From CAYTTA01 sp964440655 (GTDB taxonomy: Bacteria; Bacteroidota; Rhodothermia; Balneolales; Balneolaceae), in assembly GCA_964440655.1 (NCBI GenBank), contig CAYTTA010000045.1:1-20530 (forward strand): a stretch of 20,530 nt of DNA, written 5' to 3'. The notes under the pieces are model-generated. The model was not told where the DNA came from. It searched no databases and saw only the letters and a list, made by a program, of their open reading frames with translations. Below are positions 1 through 7,634 of this stretch, in pieces (positions within the stretch are counted from its first letter, which is position 1; the number at the start of each line of letters is the position of its first letter). The position numbers and the translations under genes were made by a program.

Positions 1-44
1 CCGCGGCGCGGAGGTGCAAAATACGAATATTCGTTGAATACCCC

Positions 45-89
45 TTGTTCCTCTTGTTCCTCTTGTTCCGCCTGTTCCGCCTATTCCGC
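45..89. repeat. 9-bp tandem repeat across the 3' end of the RND pump gene
   Basis: Five consecutive 9-base units are visible. On the minus strand they read in the pump's frame as GCG-GAA-TAG, GCG-GAA-CAG, GCG-GAA-CAA, GAG-GAA-CAA and GAG-GAA-CAA. The first unit supplies the last two codons (Ala-Glu) and the TAG stop, which sits where the next unit has CAG. Past the stop the frame stays open to the window edge, encoding AEQ/EEQ repeats. Slipped-strand copy-number change or a TAG/CAG change would alter the C-terminal tail. The repeat itself is seen directly; the variability is inferred. Confidence 0.85.
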
Positions 90-3000
90 CGTTTTTATCG
101 TGTCGGCGGACGGTCCTCCCTTCCAGAAACGGAACCACTCCCGGCTTTTCACAAGCTCAATGATCCCGGCGACGTTAAGATAGACCACCGGAATCAGCAC
201 AAGGGTGATCAGGGTCGATGCGGTGAGTCCTCCAACCACCACGCGGGCGAGTGATGCCTGGATCTCACCTCCCGCGCCGGTACCGATGGCAAGAGGAATC
301 AGTCCCAGCACCGTCGTGAGAGTGGTCATCATGATCGGGCGGAGCCTCAGCCGTCCGGACTCCACAATGCTGTCGTAGACACTCATACCCCGCTCACGGC
401 GAAGCAGATTGATGTAGTCGACCAGGACGATGGCATTGTTCACCACGATCCCGATCAGCATGATGATTCCCATAATGCTCTGCATGTTCAGGGTCGTACC
501 TGTCAGAAGCATCGTGGGAACAACCCCGATGATTGCCAGCGGCACGGAGAACATCACAATGAGCGGATCCAGAAACCGCTCGAACTGGGCGGCCATCACC
601 ATGTAGATCAGAACGATGGCCATGATGATGGAGATCATGAAATCTTTTTGTGCTTTCTGCTGCTCTTCATACTCCCCGCCATAGGAGAGGGAGAATCCAC
701 CGGGAAGTGTCAGATCGGCAAGTTCCTGCTGAACTTTTGCAATGGCCGTTCCAAGCGGAACCCCGCTCTCCAGAGTGGCAGAGATATAGGTGATCCGCTG
801 GCCGTTCTTCCGGTTGATAGTCGAGGGACCTCTGGCCGCTTCCTGCCGGATCACCGTAGAGACCGGGATCACTTCACCACCCGGAGCCGCCACCGAAATG
901 TTGTCGATATCGAGCGTGCTCATCCTGTCCTCTTCGCGGAGTCTCACCATGATATCATACTCCTCTCCATCCTCCCGAAACATTCCCGCACGGCTTCCGC
1001 CGATGTTTGTCTGGATCGCCTGAGCCACCTCGCGTGTGGTGAGTCCGGCCCGGGCGATCTTTTCCCGGTCGAAGCGGACGGTCTGCTCGGGCCGTCCCTC
1101 CTGCCGGTCGGACCGGGCGCCCCGGATCTCCGGTATCCGCTCCATCCGGCCCCGTATCTGATCGGCGATCCGGTCTGCCTCCTCCAGATCGTGTCCGCGC
1201 AGCTCCAGCCGGATCGATTCCGCCCCCCCGCCGCCGAACACCCGCCTCAGAATCCAGAGACCCGATTCGGCCTGCACCCTCAGGGAACCTCCCGGAATGG
1301 CTCCCTCCAGCCTCTCTCTCAGTTCATCAGCCAGCGTGAATGAGCTGATGCTCCTCTCTTCGATGTCGATCAGCGTAAGTTCGATCTCGATCATGCCGTT
1401 CCGGACATCGGTCGAGATATGTTCCACCTGATCCATCGGCGCAATGGCACGGACACGCGTCTCCAGCTCTTTCAGATACTCATTGGCGATGGCGATGTTC
1501 AGACCTTCCGACAGGAAGAAACTGATGCTGATTCCATCCGCTTCCGTTTCAGGTGCCAGTTCCACCGGGATGAATCTCCATCCGATGACCGATGCGACCA
1601 GAAGCAGTGCCGTGACACCATAGACCGTATACTTCCTGCCCAGGGCAATGCGCAGAAACCGTGAATAGAGGTTCTCCAGTCTCCGGAAGAGTTTCTGAAA
1701 CCACCCGAAATCCTTCTCGGAAAGATCCGAGTCGGGCCGGATCGTCATAAACCGGCTGGAGAGCATCGGGATGAGGGAGAGTGACACCAGGAGGGAACAG
1801 GCCAGGGAAAAAACCACGACCAGAGCAAGCTCCTGGAACATGGTCCCTGTCAGGGTCTGCATGAAAACAACAGGCAGGAAAATCACACAGGTGGTGAGGG
1901 TTGATGCGACGATTGCCCCACCCACCTCGCGGGTCCCGATCAGCGCGCTCATCTTCAGCTCCCGCCCTTGGCTCCGGAGCCGGGCGATGTTGTCCAGGAC
2001 GACGATCGCATTATCGACGATCATTCCGACTCCCAGGGCAAGTCCGCCGAAACTCATCTGGTTGAGAGTCAGACCGGAAAAATAGAGGAGGCCGAACGTG
2101 GCAATAATAGAGATCGGAATGGAGAGGGCGATGATCCCCGTGGCGGAGAAATTTCGCAGAAAGAGGTAGAGGATCACAACGGCCAGCAACCCACCCCATA
2201 CGGCAGAGTCCTGTACGTTGTTCATCGAATCCTGAATGTATTCGCTCTGGTCGGAGACGATAATCAGGTCGATGTCGGACCGCTCGCTGTTGATCCGCTC
2301 CATGGCCGAACGAACCCCGGCCGAGACCGCCACCGTGTTGGCTCCCGTCTGCTTCCGGATTCCCATCCGCACCATCGGCCGGCCGTCGATCGTAACCAGC
2401 CGGTTCAGATCCCGGAACGTATCCTCCACATCCGCCACATCCCGGACCCGGATCGGGCTGCCCTCCACGGTCGCAATGATCGTATTGGCAATCTGATCGA
2501 CCGAGTCAAACTCACCCAGCGTACGTACATAGAGCTCGTTGAGCCCCTCTTTGACATTTCCACCCGGCAGATTCTGATTCTCGACCGCGATGGCGTTCCG
2601 GACATGGCTGGCAGAGAGTCCGCTGGCGATAAGCCGGTCCCGCTTCAGGTTTACCCGGATCTCCCGGTAGACCCCTCCCCAAACATCGATGGCCCCCACT
2701 CCCGGCACCTGTTCCAGCTGCTTGGAGATATCCCTCTCCAGGATCCTGGTCAGCTCATCCATGGGGCGGACCGATGACTGGGCCCCCATAATGACGATCG
2801 GAAAGTCGTTCGGATCGAACTTGCGGATCCGGGGCGGATCGGCCTCCTCCGGCAGATTGTTGCGCACCCGGTCAAGGGCGGCCCGCACATCGTTGGCCGC
2901 CTCATCCAGGTTGGTCCCCTGGGCGAAGCTGAGCGTCACCATGCTCATCCCTTCCGAGGAGCTTGAAGTGACCTCCTCCACATTGGCAATCCCCGAAAGG

Positions 3001-3209
3001 GCATTCTCAATCGGGTCGGTAATGATGTTCTCGATCTCCTCAGGCCCCACGTTCGGGTAGCTCACCATCACCGTAAGCCGCGGGAATTCAATAGGTGGCA
3101 GCAGATCAACAGGGAGATAACGGAATCCCGTGATACCGAGAATGATGATGATCAGGTAGATCATCGTCGTGGCGACAGGCCGTTTTACGGAGGTATCAGT
3201 CAGTCCCAT
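81..3209 (-). CDS. RND efflux pump, inner-membrane transporter subunit (AcrB/SwrC-type)
   Basis: This 1042-residue protein has the usual length and two-fold repeat of HAE1-type RND transporters. It would export hydrophobic or amphiphilic compounds using the proton gradient. The N-terminus (TDTSVKRPVATTM) leads into TM1. A periplasmic porter domain follows, then the TM4 motif GMIVDNAIVVLDN with D399 and N400, where AcrB has two Asp. The second half carries the equivalent TM10 motif around N924-N925 and lacks the Lys found in AcrB; this pattern resembles the SwrC branch. The ATG start is supported by AAAGGTG seven bases upstream. The adaptor gene lies 155 bp upstream on the same strand, so the two very probably form one pump. 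No outer-membrane channel gene is in the window. The substrate cannot be deduced. The stop codon lies inside a tandem repeat. Confidence 0.96.
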   Translation of the reverse strand: MGLTDTSVKRPVATTMIYLIIIILGITGFRYLPVDLLPPIEFPRLTVMVSYPNVGPEEIENIITDPIENALSGIANVEEVTSSSSEGMSMVTLSFAQGTNLDEAANDVRAALDRVRNNLPEEADPPRIRKFDPNDFPIVIMGAQSSVRPMDELTRILERDISKQLEQVPGVGAIDVWGGVYREIRVNLKRDRLIASGLSASHVRNAIAVENQNLPGGNVKEGLNELYVRTLGEFDSVDQIANTIIATVEGSPIRVRDVADVEDTFRDLNRLVTIDGRPMVRMGIRKQTGANTVAVSAGVRSAMERINSERSDIDLIIVSDQSEYIQDSMNNVQDSAVWGGLLAVVILYLFLRNFSATGIIALSIPISIIATFGLLYFSGLTLNQMSFGGLALGVGMIVDNAIVVLDNIARLRSQGRELKMSALIGTREVGGAIVASTLTTCVIFLPVVFMQTLTGTMFQELALVVVFSLACSLLVSLSLIPMLSSRFMTIRPDSDLSEKDFGWFQKLFRRLENLYSRFLRIALGRKYTVYGVTALLLVASVIGWRFIPVELAPETEADGISISFFLSEGLNIAIANEYLKELETRVRAIAPMDQVEHISTDVRNGMIEIELTLIDIEERSISSFTLADELRERLEGAIPGGSLRVQAESGLWILRRVFGGGGAESIRLELRGHDLEEADRIADQIRGRMERIPEIRGARSDRQEGRPEQTVRFDREKIARAGLTTREVAQAIQTNIGGSRAGMFREDGEEYDIMVRLREEDRMSTLDIDNISVAAPGGEVIPVSTVIRQEAARGPSTINRKNGQRITYISATLESGVPLGTAIAKVQQELADLTLPGGFSLSYGGEYEEQQKAQKDFMISIIMAIVLIYMVMAAQFERFLDPLIVMFSVPLAIIGVVPTMLLTGTTLNMQSIMGIIMLIGIVVNNAIVLVDYINLLRRERGMSVYDSIVESGRLRLRPIMMTTLTTVLGLIPLAIGTGAGGEIQASLARVVVGGLTASTLITLVLIPVVYLNVAGIIELVKSREWFRFWKGGPSADTIKTAE

Positions 3210-3216
3210 ACTTGTT

Positions 3217-3223
3217 CACCTTT
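3217..3223 (-). promoter_or_regulatory. Ribosome binding site of the RND pump gene
   Basis: On the minus strand AAAGGTG lies seven bases before the ATG at 3209. It is one of the few clear Shine-Dalgarno sequences in the window and supports that start. Confidence 0.6.
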
Positions 3224-3280
3224 TTATTCACTGCTTTACTCTAGTTCTCATCAGGTAGTTTTATCGGCCGCATCTCATTC

Positions 3281-3340
3281 ACCCCCTCAACGCACGGGGT
3301 CACCACAGTTTGCCCGCACTCGCCACCCGCCACGAATTCG
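3281..3340. other. Spacer between adaptor and pump genes with two short inverted repeats
   Basis: The adaptor-pump gap (3210-3364) is long for genes that must be made together. It contains ACCCC/GGGGT arms (3281-3285 and 3296-3300), ACCCG/CGGGT arms around 3325-3342, and a doubled CGCCAC (3321-3326 and 3328-3333). No T-run follows on the minus strand, so I do not call a terminator. The hairpins could modulate or process the message. Confidence 0.3.
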
Positions 3341-3364
3341 GGTCAGGTTCAGAGGCATATTGTA

Positions 3365-4666
3365 TTAGCTGCCACCCGACTCCTCCATGCCCAGAACCTC
3401 CCGAAGAAGATCCTGCGGCAGGGTTCTCTGCATCGCCAGAATGCGGTCCCAGGTCACAGCCCGGATCCGTGCCCGGTTGTCCATGCTTCCCACCATGAGG
3501 CTCTGGCCCACTGTGACCACCCAGTCGCCGCTGTTCACCCCCACTACCCCTACCGATTCCCGTCCTTTCGCCACCACCCGGACCGGGCGGAACTCGAGTT
3601 CCACCGGCTCGCTCAGAACGGGAGGGGCATTCTCATCCACATCGGTCACCGGCTCCACCTCGGTGCCAAAGCCGGGAGCCACATAGATCCCTTCTTCTCC
3701 CGTCCTGGGATGCCTGTAGACCGCGCTTACCGGAACAAGGGTGGCCTGCTCGCTCTCTCCATACAGAATATCGACCGTAACAAACATTCCGGGGAGAAGG
3801 GAGCCGGACCGGTCGGAAAGCTCGATCTCCGCTACCGTACTGAAACTGCCCTGGGAGAGGAAAGGGGAGATCCGTGTAAGATTGCCGTAGATAAGGGTAT
3901 CGCCGATGGTTTCGGAGAAGATCCGTACCGTCTGTCCCACCTGGATGTAGCGGAGCATGTTCTCGGTAAGGTTCACTTCCACCTTGAAGGAGTTTACATC
4001 GCCGACAAGGAAGAGGCGGTTGGCCGTGGTGGCCTGCATTCCCACCTCCGCACTGCGCGCCCCCACCACTCCGTCGACGGGGGATCGCACGATGGTCCGT
4101 GAAAGCTCCTGATCCATCTCATTGAGAGCCGAACGGGCCTGATCCACCTGTGCGAGAGCGAGCTGATAGTCCGCCTCGGCACTCTGAAGCTGGGCCTGGG
4201 CCGCTTCGTACTCAACCTCCGTCCCCAGATTCCTTTCGTAGATCGTTGTCTGCCTTCTGAACTGGTTCCGGGCTTCATTCAACCTCGCTTCGGCCTGCAA
4301 TGCACGCGCTTCACTGATACGGAGATTGGCTTTTGCCTGTTCCAGCCGCTCCTCGTAGTTCACACTCTCCAGACGCACCAGCGGATCTCCGGCCGCAACC
4401 CGGTCTCCATTCTCTACAAAAACCTCTTCGATGGGCGCGTTGATGCGGGGATAGATCTCCACCTGATTGGCGGAACGGACAATCCCGCTCAGTCTTTCTT
4501 CAAGAGGCAGGGTACCGAAGCGTGCCTGAACCGCTTCGACCGAGGGAACGGGACGGGAGAATTGCATGCCGGCAGACCGGTCGCCGGATCCGCACCCCTG
4601 CAGAATAAACACAACCGATAGTAGAGCCAGGACATTGCAACCCAGAACGATGTGGCGATGATTCAT
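3365..4666 (-). CDS. RND efflux periplasmic adaptor subunit (HlyD/MFP family lipoprotein)
   Basis: This is the membrane-fusion adaptor that links the RND pump to an outer-membrane channel. I chose the ATG at 4666 because it gives a clean lipoprotein signal peptide (MNHRHIVLGCNVLALLSVVF, then lipobox LQGC) with AAAAGGAAA directly upstream. The frame is open further, with an ATG at 4717 and a TTG at 4726, but those starts put a hydrophilic, His-rich extension before the signal. After the Cys comes a lipoyl/barrel-sandwich half (APIEEVFVENGDRVAAGDPL), a long alpha-helical hairpin rich in Ala, Glu and Gln, the second lipoyl half (IVRSPVDGVVGARSAEVG), a beta-barrel (VEVNLTENM...GQTVRI) and a membrane-proximal domain. 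The protein is 433 residues, normal for the family. It is transcribed ahead of the pump gene, the usual adaptor-then-pump order. Confidence 0.93.
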   Translation of the reverse strand: MNHRHIVLGCNVLALLSVVFILQGCGSGDRSAGMQFSRPVPSVEAVQARFGTLPLEERLSGIVRSANQVEIYPRINAPIEEVFVENGDRVAAGDPLVRLESVNYEERLEQAKANLRISEARALQAEARLNEARNQFRRQTTIYERNLGTEVEYEAAQAQLQSAEADYQLALAQVDQARSALNEMDQELSRTIVRSPVDGVVGARSAEVGMQATTANRLFLVGDVNSFKVEVNLTENMLRYIQVGQTVRIFSETIGDTLIYGNLTRISPFLSQGSFSTVAEIELSDRSGSLLPGMFVTVDILYGESEQATLVPVSAVYRHPRTGEEGIYVAPGFGTEVEPVTDVDENAPPVLSEPVELEFRPVRVVAKGRESVGVVGVNSGDWVVTVGQSLMVGSMDNRARIRAVTWDRILAMQRTLPQDLLREVLGMEESGGS

Positions 4667-4825
4667 TTTCCTTTTATTGTGATTTTGATCCACATGATGC
4701 AAAGAGGGAGATTCCATTTTCGTCAATTTCTGCCGTCCATGTTGTTAAACTTTATAAATAGATCCGAATAATTTTCAGGAGCCACTGATTCATAAAATAT
4801 TTGGTATACTTTCGGCCGGTACTTT
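4667..4825. promoter_or_regulatory. Divergent promoter region between the efflux operon and the YdjM-type hydrolase gene
   Basis: This is the only gap between two divergent genes in the window, so it should carry promoters for both directions. An AT-rich core spans about 4745-4805. On the plus strand TACTTTCG (4807-4814) matches seven of eight positions of the Bacteroidota -7 consensus TAnnTTTG, but I see no convincing -33 element at the expected distance. It would also leave a leader of only a few bases. No operator palindrome is obvious and no regulator gene is adjacent. Confidence 0.35.
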
Positions 4826-5926
4826 ATGGATTCCATCACTCACATTGCCCTCGGGGCAGCAATCGGCGAAGCACACCTCGGCCCCCGTGTCGGTTACAGG
4901 GCGGCGGTGTGGGGTGCTGCCGTCAGCACACTCCCGGATCTGGATGTCCTTCTCTACCCCTTTCTGGACTCCGCGCAACAGCTGCAGCTCCACCGGGGTC
5001 TGACCCACTCGATCCTGTTTCTCTTTCTTGCTTCACCGCTGCTCGGAGTGATTATCGACCGATTTCACCGATCCGAAGGTACGGGCTGGAAAGATTGGGC
5101 ACTTCTCAGCTTCATGGCGCTTCTGAGCCACATGATTACCGACCTGCCCACCAGTTACGGGACGCAGATTCTGGAGCCTTTCAGTTCGGTGCGCGTCACC
5201 CTCGATTCGATCTTCATCATCGATCCTATTTTCACTGCACCGCTGATCTCCGCGGTCGTCCTGGCACTGACGCTGAACCGGGACTCCCGGCTCCGTTACT
5301 GGGCCAGCCGGGCGGGCCTCGTCGTGAGCGCTCTCTACCTGCTTGCCACACTGGGGATAAAAACCCATGTATCGAATGTTTACACCCATTCATTCCGGGA
5401 GCAGTACGGAGAATTTGAGAGACTCAAGACCATCCCGGGACCTTTCACCTCCCTTCTCTGGACCGGGTATGTCCAGAGGAACGATTCGCTCTATGCCGGA
5501 ACCTACTCCCTGTTTGACAAGGACGAAAAGATCCACTTCCAGGGGGTGCCGCGAAACAGTGGATTGATCCGTCCCTGGCAGGATGATCTTCCGGTGGAGG
5601 TGCTGATCTGGTTCTCCATGGGGTACTATCATGTCGAGGAGATGAACGGGGAGATCCTGGTACACGATCTCCGGTTCGGGCGAAACGATTTGTGGATGAC
5701 CGACGAGAAGGATTTCATCTGGACCAACCGGCTCATCTTCAATGAGGACCGCTCAAGGGTGATCGATTTTGATCGCGCCATCCCCATCCTGGATACCGAA
5801 CTCGATCATCACCGGCTGATCTGGCAGCGTTTCTGGGGAATAGAGCAGCCGGATCCGGATGCACGTCCGGGCCCGGCCATCCGGAGGCGGTGGCTGGGTG
5901 CGGCAGCCGATACCACTCTCCGGTGA
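4826..5926 (+). CDS. YdjM/YfhP-type membrane-bound metal-dependent hydrolase
   Basis: This 366-residue membrane protein belongs to the YdjM (PF04307, LexA-binding inner-membrane hydrolase-like) group. The diagnostic N-terminus is MDSITHIALGAAIGEAHLG. The conserved polar residues of the family are visible: H6, the STLPDLD motif with D38 and D40, HRGLTHSI with H56 and H61, and SHMITDLPTSYG with H102 and D106. Hydrophobic helices fall near residues 60-78, 90-105, 125-150 and 160-178. The C-terminal half is largely soluble and resembles the longer YfhP-like members rather than the shorter E. coli YdjM. The substrate of the family is not established; some members are linked to the SOS response. 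The start fixes the family N-terminus exactly. It stands alone on the plus strand, divergent from the efflux genes, with a 233-bp gap before the next gene. Confidence 0.85.
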   Translation: MDSITHIALGAAIGEAHLGPRVGYRAAVWGAAVSTLPDLDVLLYPFLDSAQQLQLHRGLTHSILFLFLASPLLGVIIDRFHRSEGTGWKDWALLSFMALLSHMITDLPTSYGTQILEPFSSVRVTLDSIFIIDPIFTAPLISAVVLALTLNRDSRLRYWASRAGLVVSALYLLATLGIKTHVSNVYTHSFREQYGEFERLKTIPGPFTSLLWTGYVQRNDSLYAGTYSLFDKDEKIHFQGVPRNSGLIRPWQDDLPVEVLIWFSMGYYHVEEMNGEILVHDLRFGRNDLWMTDEKDFIWTNRLIFNEDRSRVIDFDRAIPILDTELDHHRLIWQRFWGIEQPDPDARPGPAIRRRWLGAAADTTLR

Positions 5927-5959
5927 AATTCCGCCATACAGTTTTTCCCGCAATTGAGG

Positions 5960-6159
5960 TATATTTACAGCGTTGTTTCTGTTGCCGTTACTAACGGCCA
6001 TTCCCGGCGCTGTTTGCCGGATTTTCCGGCACGATGATTCCGGCATGAATACCGGTTTCAGCCTGAAGGCTGTTATTACCGGCTTCACGAAACGTCCTTG
6101 GGGAGGGGCCATATCCACCACCCGGCACATTCAGATCCGGCCATTCCAACCGTAGAATC
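5960..6159 (+). promoter_or_regulatory. Probable leader of the thioredoxin-like gene, with a candidate -7 element and hairpin
   Basis: The gap 5927-6159 contains no credible gene. TATATTTA at 5960-5967 matches seven of eight positions of the Bacteroidota -7 consensus TAnnTTTG. If it is used, the message has a leader of roughly 185 bases. Within it CAGCC-TGAA-GGCTG (6059-6072) forms a perfect 5-bp hairpin, flanked by outer arms CCGGT (6052-6056) and ACCGG (6078-6082). CCGG is repeated several more times between 6004 and 6082. No known riboswitch class was recognised. The promoter is weakly supported. Confidence 0.35.
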
Positions 6160-6669
6160 ATGAGCAGAAATAGCATTATCGGAACAGTAATTGCCCTCTT
6201 TATCGCGATTTTCGCCGTCCGGGCGATTCTCAACGTTGAACCCGATGAAATTGAAAACGCTCCCGACTGGCTAACCCTGGAGCAGGCGTTCGATGCGATC
6301 GCTACGGAGCAGGGGGAGAAACTGATTCTGATCGACATCTATGAGATCGGTTGCCAGTACTGCCGAAAGATGGAACGGGAGGTCTATCCTTCGGAATCGA
6401 TCCGGACGCTGATTGACCGCAGCTTCATCCCCGTCAAAGTGAATGGAAACTCCGACACCCCCCTCCGTTACAGGGGCGAGAGCATGACCGAACAGCAGTT
6501 CGCCTCCCTGGTGGGAGTCACCGCGTTCCCCTATACCGTGGTGATGGACCGGGAGGGCAATGTGCTTAACACCCGTCGGGGCTATATGGGGATTGCCGAC
6601 CTGAGCCGTTTTCTGAATACCACGCTCCGGGAGTATCAATCGGCCCTCACCCTCAACGACAGACGGTAA
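6160..6669 (+). CDS. Membrane-anchored thioredoxin-fold protein (CxxC, Thioredoxin_7/SoxW-like)
   Basis: This 169-residue protein starts with an uncleaved-looking hydrophobic segment (residues about 5-24, IIGTVIALFIAIFAVRAIL), so the remainder probably faces the periplasm. The domain from about residue 37 to 160 has the thioredoxin layout: LILIDIYEIGCQYCRKM with redox cysteines C65 and C68, and a cis-proline in TAFPYTVVMD (P124). The GCQYC active site lacks the Trp-Cys-Gly-Pro-Cys of true thioredoxins and fits the Thioredoxin_7/SoxW-like group, which reduces or handles disulfides of periplasmic proteins. Neighbours give no specific partner. It faces the convergent EEP gene across 55 bp. No clear ribosome binding site precedes the ATG, but the start gives a sensible anchor. 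Confidence 0.85.
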   Translation: MSRNSIIGTVIALFIAIFAVRAILNVEPDEIENAPDWLTLEQAFDAIATEQGEKLILIDIYEIGCQYCRKMEREVYPSESIRTLIDRSFIPVKVNGNSDTPLRYRGESMTEQQFASLVGVTAFPYTVVMDREGNVLNTRRGYMGIADLSRFLNTTLREYQSALTLNDRR

Positions 6670-6683
6670 AGCTGCAGGTTGAT

Positions 6684-6721
6684 CGGACTGTGGGATCGCG
6701 CTCCACGGTTCCACACTGCCG
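6684..6721. other. Imperfect hairpin between convergent genes
   Basis: CGGACTGTGGGA (6684-6695) pairs with TTCCACACTGCCG (6709-6721) with one mismatch, one bulge and one G-U pair. It lies in the 55-bp gap between the thioredoxin-like gene and the convergent EEP gene, a place where a shared terminator is expected. No T-run follows on either strand, so an intrinsic terminator is not established. Confidence 0.3.
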
Positions 6722-6724
6722 AGT

Positions 6725-7558
6725 TCAATCCTCAGCGCTCAAAGCCTCACCGGAAGCTGCAAACCGCAGATCCGCCACAACCGGAAGATGGTCCGATGCG
6801 GGGGTCTGCACCACCCGCACATCGAGCACCTCGAAGTTATCGCTGTGAAGGATGTAATCGATCCGGCGATCCGCTCCGTCCGACGGAAAGGTGTATCCCG
6901 GCTCTTCTCTCCCCTGCCAGCTGTCTCTGAGACGGTCGAACAGCGGGGCAAGCTCCGGACTCTCCGGCCGGGCGTTCAGATCCCCCAGCAGCAGGACCGG
7001 CTCCCCTGTACCGATGATCTCCAGCATTTCATCCACCTGGAGCCGACGGACAGCCGGATCGGACCGGTAATCCAGGTGGGTGCTGAAAAAACGTACCGGT
7101 CGACCATCAATCCGGACCACCACTTCCGGGAAACCCGGCATCGGCCGCGGTACCGCACCCTCCTCCACCGTAGAGAGGCGGGTGAGATGATGGTTTTCTG
7201 TCTGCTGAAAGGGGAACCTGCTCAGAATGGCCAGTCCGTACCGGCGGGGTTGAACAGACCCGCCGGGGGAATCGGAAGGAAGTTCGTAGATCTCTCCGAA
7301 AAAATGGTTCATCTGAAGCAGTTCCGCCAGTCTGGATGCCTGATCCTCAAAAAGGCTCCTCTCCGACCAGTGAACATCCACCTCCTGAAGGGCAACCAGA
7401 TCGGGATTCTGCTCGGCAATCACTTCCGCGATTCGTGCCAGATCCCCATACCCTGCAGCGATATTATAGCTCATCACCCGGAGCCGGACCGGCTCGTCTT
7501 CACTGCAGGAGAGAAGAACGGATAACATGACAAAAATGAAAACGGTCCAGCGGCCCAT
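6725..7558 (-). CDS. Endonuclease/exonuclease/phosphatase (EEP) family lipoprotein
   Basis: The 277-residue product has a lipoprotein signal (MGRWTVFIFVMLSVLLSC, Cys18) and a complete EEP fold (DNase I/sphingomyelinase superfamily). The catalytic set is visible: N32 in MSYNI, E59 in LVALQEVD, H161 and D163 in FFSTHLDY, D193 and N195 in LLGDLNARPES, D234 in RRIDYILHS, and D256-H257 in ASDHLPVV. It should therefore be an active metal-dependent phosphodiesterase or phosphatase in the periplasm or on a membrane surface. The fold alone does not tell nucleic acid, phosphoinositide or phospholipid substrates apart. AAGGAG sits ten bases before the ATG. It is preceded by the DUF1080 gene at a 76-bp gap on the same strand. 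Confidence 0.9.
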   Translation of the reverse strand: MGRWTVFIFVMLSVLLSCSEDEPVRLRVMSYNIAAGYGDLARIAEVIAEQNPDLVALQEVDVHWSERSLFEDQASRLAELLQMNHFFGEIYELPSDSPGGSVQPRRYGLAILSRFPFQQTENHHLTRLSTVEEGAVPRPMPGFPEVVVRIDGRPVRFFSTHLDYRSDPAVRRLQVDEMLEIIGTGEPVLLLGDLNARPESPELAPLFDRLRDSWQGREEPGYTFPSDGADRRIDYILHSDNFEVLDVRVVQTPASDHLPVVADLRFAASGEALSAED

Positions 7559-7568
7559 GAGACTGTTA

Positions 7569-7574
7569 CTCCTT
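7569..7574 (-). promoter_or_regulatory. Ribosome binding site of the EEP lipoprotein gene
   Basis: AAGGAG on the minus strand, ten bases upstream of the ATG at 7558. It supports that start, which also gives the correct lipoprotein signal peptide. Confidence 0.55.
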
Positions 7575-7634
7575 TTCTACTATGTATCTTATCAACCCAT
7601 CTTTTTAAGTCGAACAGGTACCGATCCGGATCAT

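Noticed and set aside
45..254. Small plus-strand Leu/Phe/Arg-rich open frame at the left edge
   Set aside because: It is the reverse reading of the 9-bp repeat and of the pump's C-terminus.
6684..6721. Bidirectional intrinsic terminator between the convergent genes
   Set aside because: The stem is imperfect and there is no T-run on either side; kept only as a low-confidence hairpin.
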